From Galbitalea sp036271795 (GTDB taxonomy: Bacteria; Actinomycetota; Actinomycetes; Actinomycetales; Microbacteriaceae), in assembly GCA_036271795.1 (NCBI GenBank), contig DATAZY010000037.1, positions 1 through 52,138 of the forward strand: DNA of 52,138 bases. The letters are read 5' to 3'. A program made the translations under genes and the position numbers. A model generated the notes under the pieces. That model did no database searches. It had not been told where the DNA came from and saw nothing but the letters and a program-made list of their open reading frames with translations. This document shows positions 17,096-26,032 of this stretch, piece by piece (position 1 is the stretch's first letter; every line of letters starts with the position of its first letter).

Positions 17096-18057
17096 TATTC
17101 GGTCACCCCATCGCGTTCGCGGCCACGCACGTTGATGATGATCGCCATCACGAGGGCGACGACGAGCAGGATGATGGAGAGGGCCGCACCGTAGCCGACC
17201 CGGTCAAGTGGAATGGTGATCCGGTAGATGTAGGTTCCCAGGAATTCGGTCGAGTACACCGGCCCACCCTGCGAGGTCACCAGCCAGGGAACGTCGAAGG
17301 TCTTCAGCGCCCCAATCGCACTCAGAACACCGAGCGCCACCGTAGTGCCACGAACGCCCGGCCAGATGATGCTGATCAGAGTGCGGAAATTGCCGGCACC
17401 ATCAATTCGGGCGGCCTCGAGTATCGACTGGTCGATCTGGCCCATGGCCGCGAAGTAGAGGATGAACGTGACGCCGGTGAATTCCCAAACCGTGATCGAC
17501 ATGACCACCGCCAGCGACGTGCTGGTCTGCCCGATCCAGGGCTGCTGCAGAAAACCGAGGCCGATGTGTGCGAGCACCCAGTTGAACTGGCCATCCGGCG
17601 CGAACAGCTGGCGGAACACCGGGGCCATGATCGCAGGGGCGAGTACGACGGGTACGAAGATGATGATCTTGTAGACCACCGCAAGTTTCACCTTGGAATG
17701 CAACAGCACCGCGAACATCAGTCCGAGGAACGTCTGGACGACGAAGGTCACGACGAAGAAGATGACCGTGTGCTCGATGGCGTCCCAGAACACCGGGTCC
17801 TGGAAGATCTGGACGTAGTTGTTAAACCCGACCGACACCGGGTTCGGACTGATGCCGTCCCAGTTCCAGGTCGAGATGACACCGGTGTAGCCGATGCAGT
17901 AATACAACAACCCAACGGACAGGATCAGTGCCGGAAGAATCCACGGCAAGCCGGGCGGCTGCGAGAGGCGGCGGCGCCTGGTGGTGCCGCCGCCCCCCGT
18001 GGAGCGAAGTGGTTTCGTCCGGCCGAGTTTCTCGCCAGTCAATGACGCACCGGTCAT
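17095..18057 (-). CDS. Carbohydrate ABC transporter permease (MalF type)
   Basis: This is the first membrane subunit of the sugar importer (320 aa from the ATG). The N-terminus is basic, followed by about six membrane segments. The EAA loop is SILEAARIDGAGNF, near residue 210. The start is either the ATG at 18057 or a GTG two codons earlier at 18063. AGGGAG lies 10 bp before the ATG and 4 bp before the GTG, so I prefer the ATG. It lies 64 bp downstream of the sugar-binding protein gene and is coupled to the second permease. Confidence 0.93.
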   Translation of the reverse strand: MTGASLTGEKLGRTKPLRSTGGGGTTRRRRLSQPPGLPWILPALILSVGLLYYCIGYTGVISTWNWDGISPNPVSVGFNNYVQIFQDPVFWDAIEHTVIFFVVTFVVQTFLGLMFAVLLHSKVKLAVVYKIIIFVPVVLAPAIMAPVFRQLFAPDGQFNWVLAHIGLGFLQQPWIGQTSTSLAVVMSITVWEFTGVTFILYFAAMGQIDQSILEAARIDGAGNFRTLISIIWPGVRGTTVALGVLSAIGALKTFDVPWLVTSQGGPVYSTEFLGTYIYRITIPLDRVGYGAALSIILLVVALVMAIIINVRGRERDGVTE

Positions 18058-18121
18058 AGCCACTTCGCTCCCTTGCCTGGTATTGCTTTTGCTAGTTACT
18101 AGGTAGTGCTGTATCGCTTGA

Positions 18122-19498
18122 TTACTTGAAGGTCTCGCCGGCTGCTACCGCCGCCGCCTGCAGCGTTGCCGCTGCGGCTGCCGGTGTCGCCTGTCCGGAT
18201 GCTACCGAGGTCGAGGCCGCGAGGATAGCCGTCTGCACTCCGGAGGAGAGCAGCGACTCGCGAGCCTCTGAGACTGGGCCGACCGTCTTGATCAAGCTCT
18301 CGACCGGACCCTGCTGCACCGACTGGCTCGGCATAGCAATGGTGTTGAAGTCCGGCGCCACTCCGTTCAGGGCGGGGATGTCGTCCAGCGCGTTGCCAAC
18401 GACCTGCTGCCCGGCCTTTGAGGTTGTGAGCCAGCTCACGAAGGTCTCCGCCGCGGACTTGTTCTTCGACTTGGATGCGACCGCGAGGCCGTAGTCCGAG
18501 TCACCATACATGTGGTACCCGGCGTGACCGGCCTTCGCGACATCCGGGAAGGCGATCGGCAGGATCGGGAACGGCTTGGCTCCGGCGACACCCGCGGCCG
18601 AGATGGCGGCGGTCATGCCGGTGGTCGTGGCGTACTGCATGTACCACGTGCCCATCATGACCATCGCGTACTTTCCGGTAAGGAAGTCGTTGTTGGCGTC
18701 AGGGTATTGTGCGTAACCGATTGCTCCCGGCTGCATGATGTTGTCGGTGAACAGTTCCTTCCAGATGGTCAGCGTCTTGACCATTCCCGGATCCGTCCAC
18801 TTGGCAGCGCCGGTCGACATCTTCGTCCAGAGACCTGGTTCGACCGAGTCGGCGATCGACTGGAGCGTGTCCTGGTTGAAGCCTTCCTGCGATGCGCCCT
18901 GAACGAAGCAGCCAACGCCGTTCGATGCGAACGTCTTGCAGTCACTCACCCACTGCGCAAGCGTCGTCGGCGGGGTCAGGTTGTACTTGTCGAAGAGGTT
19001 CTTGTTGATCCACAGGGTTCCGGCGTAGGTCGAGCCAACCGACAGGGCGGTCAGCTTGCCCTTCTCGCTGAGGCCGCTGATGCCGATGGGTGAAACCTTC
19101 GACTTCCAGTCGGCGCCGAGCGACTTCTTGATGACCGGGGTGAGGTCTTCTGCGAACGAGCCGAACTCGGTGACGTACGCGCCGGGCTGGACGTCGAATA
19201 CGTCGGGTCCGCTCGAGGACGCGAGCGCCGGGCGAAGCGCGGCCTCCCAGTCGGCGATGGTGACCTGCTTGTAGTTGACTTTGATCTTCGGATACACCTT
19301 GTTGAAGGCGGCGATGTAGCTCTTTGCTGTCGCGAGCTCGGGCGTCCACCCCCACCAATTGACGGTTCCCGATGTTGCGGAACTTGAGCTTGGGGCGGAA
19401 CTAGAGCTGCAGCTGACGAGGCCTAGCGCGGCCATACCAGCAACGGCGAGAACTGCGACGGAACGACCAACTCGTTTCGTTGCCAAGGACTTGAGCAT
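18122..19498 (-). CDS. Sugar ABC transporter substrate-binding lipoprotein
   Basis: This family 1 extracellular solute-binding protein (458 aa) has a signal peptide with a basic start and a lipobox ending LVSC at Cys30, then a Ser-rich linker, so it is anchored to the outer face of the membrane. The mature part has the usual sugar-binding features (NWWGWTPE, SGPDVFDVQPG, and a late AETFVSWLTTS). AGGAGAGAGA precedes the ATG. It is the first gene of the importer-ThuA-tautomerase-epimerase-reductase operon. A promoter and a LacI-type palindrome are seen in the 336 bp upstream. Confidence 0.95.
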   Translation of the reverse strand: MLKSLATKRVGRSVAVLAVAGMAALGLVSCSSSSAPSSSSATSGTVNWWGWTPELATAKSYIAAFNKVYPKIKVNYKQVTIADWEAALRPALASSSGPDVFDVQPGAYVTEFGSFAEDLTPVIKKSLGADWKSKVSPIGISGLSEKGKLTALSVGSTYAGTLWINKNLFDKYNLTPPTTLAQWVSDCKTFASNGVGCFVQGASQEGFNQDTLQSIADSVEPGLWTKMSTGAAKWTDPGMVKTLTIWKELFTDNIMQPGAIGYAQYPDANNDFLTGKYAMVMMGTWYMQYATTTGMTAAISAAGVAGAKPFPILPIAFPDVAKAGHAGYHMYGDSDYGLAVASKSKNKSAAETFVSWLTTSKAGQQVVGNALDDIPALNGVAPDFNTIAMPSQSVQQGPVESLIKTVGPVSEARESLLSSGVQTAILAASTSVASGQATPAAAAATLQAAAVAAGETFK

Positions 19499-19698
19499 TC
19501 TCTCTCCTAGCGTTTATGCGAGCACTGCTTCGTGCCCGCCAGGCGTTGCTTCACCGTTCGCGGGGTGCGCTCGGCGTGCTGTGGAGGAGGGGACCATGGG
19601 GTTGGCGGCTGGGCCAAATCTGGCCGTTCGCGCTGTGAACTCCATTGTCTCCAACCCCTCGAATCGGAAGACCGAGTCGATTTGTCGCAACAAGCCAC

Positions 19699-19727
19699 AA
19701 ATTACCCTCGGCGTTCTGGCACGTCAA
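19699..19727 (-). promoter_or_regulatory. Putative promoter of the sugar importer operon
   Basis: On the minus strand TTGACG (19722-19727) and TAATTT (19699-19704) are 17 bp apart. Transcription would start near 19692 and give a leader of about 190 nt. In that leader GGGGTTGG and CCAACCCC (about 19596-19662) could pair. The LacI-type palindrome is upstream of the -35, not downstream. The rest of this 336-bp gap holds no gene that I can support. Confidence 0.55.
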
Positions 19728-19743
19728 GTTTCAGGGCAAAACG

Positions 19744-19755
19744 CGAAACATTTCG
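19744..19755. promoter_or_regulatory. Putative LacI-family operator (perfect palindrome)
   Basis: CGAAACATTTCG is identical to the sites at 3789-3800 (reverse complement) and 20957-20968. Its centre is about 57 bp before the predicted start of the importer transcript. Repression by looping, an unseen second promoter, or activation are all possible. Confidence 0.75.
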
Positions 19756-19834
19756 TTGTCAGATCGATGCCGATTGAGAACCGCAAAGTGTCCTCTGGCG
19801 CGGTCGCACGAGTGGGCGGCAGCGCCAAACGCGG

Positions 19835-20869
19835 CTAGCTGATGCGGCGAGTGCTGCTGCGCACGACGAGGCTCGTCGCAAGATCGATTCTGAGCCGTTC
19901 GTCGGGATCCGCGTCGCTCATCCTCAGGACAAGTCGCGTGGCCTGCTCCGCCATCTCGGTGAGCGGCTGCCGAACGGTGGTGAGGGGTGGGCCAAGCCAC
20001 TCCGCCATCTGCAGGTCGTCGTAGCCGACAACGGAGAGGTCGCCGGGAATCGTGAGACCCCGAGCGCGTGCAGCCTCATACACTCCGAGCGCCTGGAGGT
20101 CACTGCCGGCGAAGATCGCGGTCGGCGGGTTGGCGAGCGACAGCAGTTCGTCGCCGCGAACAACCCCATCCTCGCGATGGAACTGACCCGTCACGATGAG
20201 TTCCTCGCGGATCGGGATGCCCGCTCCCTCGAGCGCCGAGCGATACCCGGAGAGTCGCGCCCTGGAGCACATCATGTCGTCCGGCCCCGTGATCATGGCG
20301 ATCTCGCGATGACCCATGTCGATGAGGTGGCGCGTCGCGAGCACCCCACCCGACCAGTTTGCCGAGCCGATCGATGCTACATCCGGCGCGGGATCGCCCG
20401 CCGGGTCAACGACGACGAACGGGATGTTGCGTGTCCGGAGCTGTCTCTTGTGGTCTGGTGACAGGTCCGAAAAAACCAGGATGACTCCGGACGGGCGACG
20501 CTGGAGTACGCCATCGATCCATTCCGGACCGGGCGAGTGTCGGTCACCGCTCTCGGTGAGCACCACGCTCATCCCGTTCTCTCGCGCCACCCGCTCGACA
20601 CCGGTGATGATCTCGATCGCCCATGCAGTGTCGAGCTCGCTGAACACCAACTCGATGAGGGGTGCGGTCTGTGCAATGCCGCGCCGGTTGTATCCGTGGC
20701 TATGCAGCAGGTCCTCGACGCGGGAGCGTGTGGCCTCGGATACGCCCGTTCTGCCGTTCAGGACCTTGGAAACGGTTGACATCGAAACGGAGGCCTCTGC
20801 GGCGACACGGGCGAGCGTCGCTCGTGAGGTACGCGGCGCCGGCGCCTCCTTGGACATCTCCAACGTCAT
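19835..20869 (-). CDS. LacI-family transcriptional regulator
   Basis: This one-component regulator (344 aa) has an N-terminal helix-turn-helix (ATLARVAAEASVSMSTVSKVLNG, about 17-39), a hinge helix with SRVEDLLHSHGY, and a periplasmic-binding-protein-like sugar sensor domain (GSANWSGGVLATRHLI, IFAGSDLQALGVYEAA). It lies between the importer operon and the GH3-xylA-xylB genes. A perfect palindrome lies on each side, and a third copy lies 16 kb away at 3789, so it is the obvious local repressor. The inducer is probably a pentose or a short xylose-containing glycoside, by inference. The ATG at 20869 has AAAGGAT upstream at a long spacing. Confidence 0.93.
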   Translation of the reverse strand: MTLEMSKEAPAPRTSRATLARVAAEASVSMSTVSKVLNGRTGVSEATRSRVEDLLHSHGYNRRGIAQTAPLIELVFSELDTAWAIEIITGVERVARENGMSVVLTESGDRHSPGPEWIDGVLQRRPSGVILVFSDLSPDHKRQLRTRNIPFVVVDPAGDPAPDVASIGSANWSGGVLATRHLIDMGHREIAMITGPDDMMCSRARLSGYRSALEGAGIPIREELIVTGQFHREDGVVRGDELLSLANPPTAIFAGSDLQALGVYEAARARGLTIPGDLSVVGYDDLQMAEWLGPPLTTVRQPLTEMAEQATRLVLRMSDADPDERLRIDLATSLVVRSSTRRIS

Positions 20870-20897
20870 GCGAGAACTCTATCCTTTGGCGCGGAAC

Positions 20898-20953
20898 TTG
20901 ACTGGTGAAGAAGCGAAACTCTAGACTCCGGACACATGGAGTTTCGTTACAAT
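20898..20953 (+). promoter_or_regulatory. Putative promoter region of the GH3-xylAB genes
   Basis: Two overlapping options are seen. TTGACT (20898-20903) with TAGACT (20922-20927) has an 18-bp spacer. A good -10 TACAAT at 20948-20953 has no convincing -35 but sits just before the palindrome. GCGAAACTC (20913-20921) and GAGTTTCG (20939-20946) form an inverted repeat that spans the region and may be extra regulator half-sites. Confidence 0.45.
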
Positions 20954-20956
20954 CTA

Positions 20957-20968
20957 CGAAACATTTCG
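20957..20968. promoter_or_regulatory. Putative LacI-family operator (perfect palindrome)
   Basis: CGAAACATTTCG lies 21 bp before the chosen GH3 start codon and directly after the TACAAT box, the classical place for a repressor. Its position also argues that the reading frame open from 20936 is not translated from there. Confidence 0.78.
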
Positions 20969-20989
20969 CTAGTCAGCAAGAGGTTGCCA

Positions 20990-23356
20990 ATGACGTCACT
21001 CAGCACTCGCGCGGAGGTGCCTGCGCGTCCATGGGCTGATACCTCCCGGCCCGTGGGCGAGCGGGTGGCTGCGCTCATGTCCGCAATGACTCTCCGCGAG
21101 AAGGTTGCCCAGCTCTACGGCACCTGGATCGGAGCATCGTCCGACGGCGAAGAGGTTGCCCCGCACCAGAACGAGATGGGCGAACCGGTCGGGCTCGACG
21201 AACTGCTGCAATTCGGTTTGGGACAACTGACACGGTCATTTGGCACCACTGTTCTCGATCCCGCGGTTGGTGCGGCTCAGTTGGCCAGGAACCAGCGCAA
21301 GATCGTCGCCGCCAACAGGTTCGGCATCCCAGCGCTCGCCCACGAGGAGTGCCTCGCGGGCTTCACGACCTGGGGTGCAACCGCCTACCCCGTGCCGCTG
21401 TCCTGGGGCGCAACCTTCGACCCGGAACTGGTTCGCACGATGGGCGAACGAATCGGCGCGAGTATGCGCTCCGTCGGCGTCCACCAGGGACTTGCCCCAG
21501 TGCTCGACGTGACCCAGGACCCACGCTGGGGCCGCACCGAAGAAACCATCGGAGAGGACCCATACCTCGTCGGAACCGTCGCCACTGCATACATCAAGGG
21601 CATCGAGTCCGCGGGGATTGTCGCAACGCTCAAGCACTTCGTGGGCTACTCGGCCTCAAAGGCCGGACGTAACCTTGCGCCAGTAAGCATGGGCCCGCGT
21701 GAACTCGCCGACGTGATGTTGCCGCCCTTCGAGATGGCAATTCGCGAAAGTGGGGTGCGCTCCGTGATGCACTCGTACGCCGCGATCGACGGCGTCCCGG
21801 CTGCGGCCAATGAAGAGCTACTCACAGGACTCCTGCGTGACACCTGGGGATTCGACGGGACCGTCGTTGCTGACTATTTCGGCATCGGGTTCCTGAAGCT
21901 GCTGCACAGCGTTGCGGAGACCTGGGGCGAGGCCGCCGCGCTCGCCCTGACCGCCGGCGTCGACGTCGAGCTCCCCGGCGTCAAGACCTACGCGGAGCCA
22001 CTGCTCGGCGAGATCGCCGCGGGCCGCATCGAGGAGACGCTCGTCGATCGGGCTCTCGAGCGAGTGCTTCGCCAAAAGCTTGACCTCGGACTCCTCGACG
22101 AAGACTGGGATCCCATCCCCAGCGCACTGCGTGGCCGAGACATCGACGATGACGACGCACTGGTCGCCAGCATCGATCTCGATCTGGGAGCCGATCGTGC
22201 CATCGCGAAGCAGATTGCGGAGCAGGCGGTCATCCTCCTTCAAAACAACGGGACCCTGCCGCTCGCGCACCCGACGAGCATCGCGCTTGTCGGGCCGGGT
22301 GCCAACGACCCGATGACGATGCTTGGGTGTTACTCGTTCCCGAGCCACGTCGGCATCCACCATCCGGACGTACCAATAGGAATCGACATTCCCACTGTGC
22401 GAGATGCGATTGTGGCCGAGTTCCCGGACGCAACCGTTACCCTCTCGCCCGGCTGCTCAATCGACGGACCCGATCGGGCCGGACTCGCCGCAGCGGTTGA
22501 AGCCGTCGGAGCCGCCGATGTCGCGATCGTCGTACTCGGCGACCGCGCCGGCCTATTCGGCAGGGGTACCTCCGGTGAGGGTTGCGACGCCGAGTCGCTC
22601 CAGCTTCCTGGCATCCAGTCCGAACTGCTCGAACGCATCCTCGACACCGGCAAGACGGTCATCCTCGTGCTCGTCTCCGGGCGCCCCTACGCTCTCGGCT
22701 CGGCTCCGGAGCGCGCGTCCGCGATCGTGCAGACGTTCTTCGCGGGCGAAGAGGGATCCGGGGCGATCGCCGGTGCGCTGAGCGGACGAATTAATCCGTC
22801 TGGACGGCTTCCGGTCAGCGTTCCGGTCCACCCGGGAGCGCAGCCCTCCACCTACCTCGGAGCGCAGCTCACCGAAAAGAGCAGCGTCTCCAATATCGAT
22901 CCCACCGCGGCCTTCGGTTTCGGGCACGGCATTGGTTACACAACCTTCGACTGGTCGGAACTTGAGGGCGACGAAGCCGACGCCGCGACCGACGGAACAG
23001 TGTCCCTGTCATTCCGGGTGCGAAACACCGGCGAGCGCGCCGGAACTGAGATCGTGCAGGTGTACCTCCACGACCCGGTCGCCTCGGTGAGCCCGCCTGT
23101 CCAGCGCCTGATCGCCTACGCCCGGGTCGCCCTCGAACCGGGCGAGTCCGCGCGGATCGGTCTCGAGATTCCGGCCGATGTAACGAGCTTCACCGGACGG
23201 GACGGCGAGCGCATCGTTGAGCCCGGAGAACTCGAATTCCGGATTTCGGCATCGTCCCAGGATGCGCGTCTCGTTGCCGCCGTCCGGCTCACGGGTCCGG
23301 TTCGAGTCGTCGATCACACCCGCGCTCTGCATTGTGCGGTAACCGTCGTCCGGTAG
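20990..23356 (+). CDS. GH3 family beta-glycosidase (beta-xylosidase/beta-glucosidase)
   Basis: This family 3 glycoside hydrolase (788 aa) has no signal peptide. The N-terminal barrel has LKHFVGY (about 214-220) and the nucleophile Asp295 in TVVADYFGI. The second domain starts near IALVGPGAND, and a C-terminal fibronectin III-like domain (VRNTGERAGTEIVQVYLHDP) closes the protein. I chose the ATG at 20990 because AAGAGGTT precedes it and the operator lies upstream; an in-frame ATG at 20936 is less likely. The xylose isomerase and xylulokinase genes follow, so release of xylose from xylosides or xyloglucan-type oligomers is the likeliest role. A beta-glucosidase cannot be excluded. Confidence 0.93.
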   Translation: MTSLSTRAEVPARPWADTSRPVGERVAALMSAMTLREKVAQLYGTWIGASSDGEEVAPHQNEMGEPVGLDELLQFGLGQLTRSFGTTVLDPAVGAAQLARNQRKIVAANRFGIPALAHEECLAGFTTWGATAYPVPLSWGATFDPELVRTMGERIGASMRSVGVHQGLAPVLDVTQDPRWGRTEETIGEDPYLVGTVATAYIKGIESAGIVATLKHFVGYSASKAGRNLAPVSMGPRELADVMLPPFEMAIRESGVRSVMHSYAAIDGVPAAANEELLTGLLRDTWGFDGTVVADYFGIGFLKLLHSVAETWGEAAALALTAGVDVELPGVKTYAEPLLGEIAAGRIEETLVDRALERVLRQKLDLGLLDEDWDPIPSALRGRDIDDDDALVASIDLDLGADRAIAKQIAEQAVILLQNNGTLPLAHPTSIALVGPGANDPMTMLGCYSFPSHVGIHHPDVPIGIDIPTVRDAIVAEFPDATVTLSPGCSIDGPDRAGLAAAVEAVGAADVAIVVLGDRAGLFGRGTSGEGCDAESLQLPGIQSELLERILDTGKTVILVLVSGRPYALGSAPERASAIVQTFFAGEEGSGAIAGALSGRINPSGRLPVSVPVHPGAQPSTYLGAQLTEKSSVSNIDPTAAFGFGHGIGYTTFDWSELEGDEADAATDGTVSLSFRVRNTGERAGTEIVQVYLHDPVASVSPPVQRLIAYARVALEPGESARIGLEIPADVTSFTGRDGERIVEPGELEFRISASSQDARLVAAVRLTGPVRVVDHTRALHCAVTVVR

Positions 23357-23405
23357 TATGTTGGTTCCGACAACAAATCATCGAAACTCCGAAGGACCTT
23401 CTCCC

Positions 23406-24596
23406 ATGGCTCTAACACCGACACCTGCCGACAAGTTCTCCTTCGGGCTCTGGACCATCGGCTACAACGGCTCCGATCCCTTCGGTGGCCCAACTCGCGC
23501 ACCAATGGACATCGTTCACGTCGTCGAGAAACTCAAAGAGGTCGGCGCGTACGGACTCACCTTCCATGACGACGACCTGTTCGCGTTCGGCTCGACGGAT
23601 GCAGAGCGCCAGAAGCAGATCGACCGCCTGAAGGGCGCACTCAAGGACACCGGCCTGATCATCCCAATGGTGACCACCAACCTGTTCAGCGCTCCAGTGT
23701 TCAAGGACGGCGGCTTCACCTCCAACGACCGTGCCGTTCGGCGTTTCGCGCTGCGTAAGGCGCTCCGCCAGCTCGACCTCGGGGCAGAACTTGGCGCCAA
23801 GACGTTCGTCATGTGGGGCGGCCGCGAGGGCGCGGAGTACGACGCAGCCAAGGACATCCGCACGGCGCTCGAGCGCTACCGCGAGGGCGTCAATCTGTTC
23901 GCCCAGTACGTGACCGACAAGGGTTACGACATCCGCTTCGCAATCGAGCCAAAGCCCAACGAGCCACGCGGGGACATCCTGCTGCCAACCGTTGGCCACG
24001 CCATGGCGTTCATCACAACGCTCGAGCGTCCAGAACTGTTCGGCGTCAATCCCGAGGTTGGACACGAGCAGATGGCCGGGCTCAACTTCGCCTCCGGCAT
24101 CGCGCAGGCGCTGTACCAGGGCAAGCTCTACCACATCGATCTCAATGGCCAGCGCGGCATCAAGTACGACCAGGACCTCGTGTTCGGCCACGGCGACCTG
24201 TACAACGCGTTCGCGCTGGTCGACCTGCTCGAAAACGGCGGACCGAATGGGGGGCAGGCCTACACCGGCCCGCGCCACTTCGACTACAAGCCTTCCCGCA
24301 CGGAGGACGAGTCCGGCGTCTGGGACTCCGCTCGCGCCAACATCGCCAACTACCTCATGCTCAAGGAGCGCGCCGCGGCCTTCCGCGCCGATCCAGAGGT
24401 CCAGGAGGCGCTCAAGGCGTCGGGTGTCATCGAGCTGCAGACGCCGACGCTGGCCGCAGGCGAGACCTACGACGACCTGCTTGCCGACCGCGCATCCTTC
24501 GAGGACTTCGACCCGACGCCCTACTACAACGGCAAGGGCTTCGGCTTCGTGCGCCTGCAGCAGCTGGCCACCGAGCACCTCCTTCGCGCCCGCTAA
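23406..24596 (+). CDS. xylA: Xylose isomerase
   Basis: This enzyme (396 aa) converts D-xylose to D-xylulose in the cytoplasm. The actinobacterial class I form is recognised by the start FSFGLWTIGYNGSDPFG, the active-site His in GLTFHDDDLF, the metal ligands in AIEPKPNEPRGDILLPT and VGHEQMAGLNF, and HIDLNGQRGIKYDQDL. The length is normal. The start is the ATG at 23406 with AAGGAC upstream. It lies 49 bp after the GH3 gene. TTGTGC (23332-23337) and TAGTAT (23354-23359), 16 bp apart at the end of GH3, could be a second, weak promoter. No LacI-type palindrome lies in this gap, so it is probably also read from the GH3 promoter. Confidence 0.97.
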   Translation: MALTPTPADKFSFGLWTIGYNGSDPFGGPTRAPMDIVHVVEKLKEVGAYGLTFHDDDLFAFGSTDAERQKQIDRLKGALKDTGLIIPMVTTNLFSAPVFKDGGFTSNDRAVRRFALRKALRQLDLGAELGAKTFVMWGGREGAEYDAAKDIRTALERYREGVNLFAQYVTDKGYDIRFAIEPKPNEPRGDILLPTVGHAMAFITTLERPELFGVNPEVGHEQMAGLNFASGIAQALYQGKLYHIDLNGQRGIKYDQDLVFGHGDLYNAFALVDLLENGGPNGGQAYTGPRHFDYKPSRTEDESGVWDSARANIANYLMLKERAAAFRADPEVQEALKASGVIELQTPTLAAGETYDDLLADRASFEDFDPTPYYNGKGFGFVRLQQLATEHLLRAR

Positions 24597-24599
24597 CCC

Positions 24600-26021
24600 A
24601 TGACGCTGGTTGCCGGGGTCGACTCGTCGACGCAGAGCTGCAAAGTGGTCGTCCGCGACCTCGAGACGGGTGCGGTCGTGCGGACCGGGCGTGCGTCGCA
24701 TCCTGACGGCACCGAGGTCGATCCGAACCTGTGGTGGGATGCCCTCCTCGCAGCGATCGCGGACGCTGGAGGACTCGAGGATGTTGCCGCCATCTCGATC
24801 GGCGGCCAGCAGCACGGGATGGTCGTGCTCGATGACGCCGGGACGGTCATCCGCCCGGCGCTTCTCTGGAACGACACCCGCTCTGCACAGGCGGCGCTCG
24901 ACCTGATCGGAGAGGTGGGTGCCGCCGAATTCGCCCGTCGAACCGGTTCGGTACCGGTCGCATCCTTCACCGTCACCAAGCTCCGCTGGCTCGCGGACAC
25001 AGAGCCGGAGAACGCCGCCAGGGTCGCGGCCGTGGCGCTCCCCCACGACTGGCTGACCTGGCGACTGCGCGGATTCGGTCCCTCCAATCCGATGCTGACC
25101 GAGCTGACCACCGACCGTTCCGACGCGAGCGGCACCTGTTACTTCAGCCCCGTCACGAACGAGTATGACCCCGACCTCCTCGGCCGCGCCCTCCGCTTTC
25201 ACAATTCAGGAGATCGGGCCGCCATCATCCTGCCGAAGGTGCTGAATCCGGGGGATACCGCCGGTCACGTGGGCTATTCTCCTGAATTTCGGAGGCAGCA
25301 GGTGGTGATCGCAGTCGGCGCTGGCGACAATGCGGGCGCCGCATTGGGCCTCAGCGCAGCGGACGGCGACGTGATCATCTCGATCGGCACCAGCGGCACC
25401 GTGTTCGCGGTCACGGAAACGCCATCGCAGGATCCGACGGGAACCGTTGCCGGATTCGCGGATGCCGCAGGAGGCTATCTTCCGCTCATCGCGACCCTCA
25501 ACGCCGCGCGCGTTCTCGACGCGGTGTCACGCCTGTTGGACGTCGATCACGAGGAGCTCGGTCGACTGGCCCTCGAAGCCGAGCCGGGTTCCGAGGGCGC
25601 GGTGCTGCATCCGTACTTCGAGGGCGAACGCACCCCGAATCTGCCGAACGCAACGGCGACGCTGTCCGGCCTGACCCTGGCATCCACGACCAGGGCGAAT
25701 CTCGCGCGCGCCGCCATCGAAGGGATGCTCTGCGGCCTGTCCGACGGGCTCGACGCCATACTCGCCCAGGGTGTTGTGGCGAAGCGTCTCCTGCTCATCG
25801 GCGGAGCCGCGCAGAACAGTGGCGTCAGCACGATCGCCGCCCAGGTCTTCGATGTTCCCGTCGAGGTTCCGGAGCCCGCGGAATATGTCGCGCTGGGTGC
25901 TGCGGCGCAGGCAGCCTGGGCGCTCACGGGCGAACGCCCGCAGTGGCCGGTCCAGGTGAGCACTCGTCACGCAACCGATCACCGTGCCATAATTCGCGAG
26001 CAATACGCCCGTACCTTCTAG
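24600..26021 (+). CDS. xylB: Xylulokinase
   Basis: This FGGY-family kinase (473 aa) phosphorylates D-xylulose to xylulose 5-phosphate for the pentose phosphate pathway. The phosphate-binding start VAGVDSSTQSCK, the substrate motif GGQQHGMVVLD with LLWNDTRS, SIGTSGTVFAV, and the C-terminal LLIGGAAQNSGV with EYVALGAA are all present. It starts 3 bp after the xylA stop with no clear ribosome site of its own, so translation is probably coupled. It ends 11 bp from the convergent cyclase gene with no visible terminator. Confidence 0.96.
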   Translation: MTLVAGVDSSTQSCKVVVRDLETGAVVRTGRASHPDGTEVDPNLWWDALLAAIADAGGLEDVAAISIGGQQHGMVVLDDAGTVIRPALLWNDTRSAQAALDLIGEVGAAEFARRTGSVPVASFTVTKLRWLADTEPENAARVAAVALPHDWLTWRLRGFGPSNPMLTELTTDRSDASGTCYFSPVTNEYDPDLLGRALRFHNSGDRAAIILPKVLNPGDTAGHVGYSPEFRRQQVVIAVGAGDNAGAALGLSAADGDVIISIGTSGTVFAVTETPSQDPTGTVAGFADAAGGYLPLIATLNAARVLDAVSRLLDVDHEELGRLALEAEPGSEGAVLHPYFEGERTPNLPNATATLSGLTLASTTRANLARAAIEGMLCGLSDGLDAILAQGVVAKRLLLIGGAAQNSGVSTIAAQVFDVPVEVPEPAEYVALGAAAQAAWALTGERPQWPVQVSTRHATDHRAIIREQYARTF

Positions 26022-26032
26022 CGCCACTCAGC

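Noticed and set aside
17083..18045. 320-codon open frame antisense to the MalF-type permease
   Set aside because: It is highly charged nonsense opposite a clear membrane protein.
20936..20989. Upstream in-frame ATG extending the GH3 protein by 18 residues
   Set aside because: The segment contains the operator and -10 box and lacks a ribosome site; the ATG at 20990 fits better.
23412..25202. 596-codon open frame antisense to xylA and xylB
   Set aside because: It mirrors two certain genes; such long shadows are common at this GC content, and the translation has no family features.
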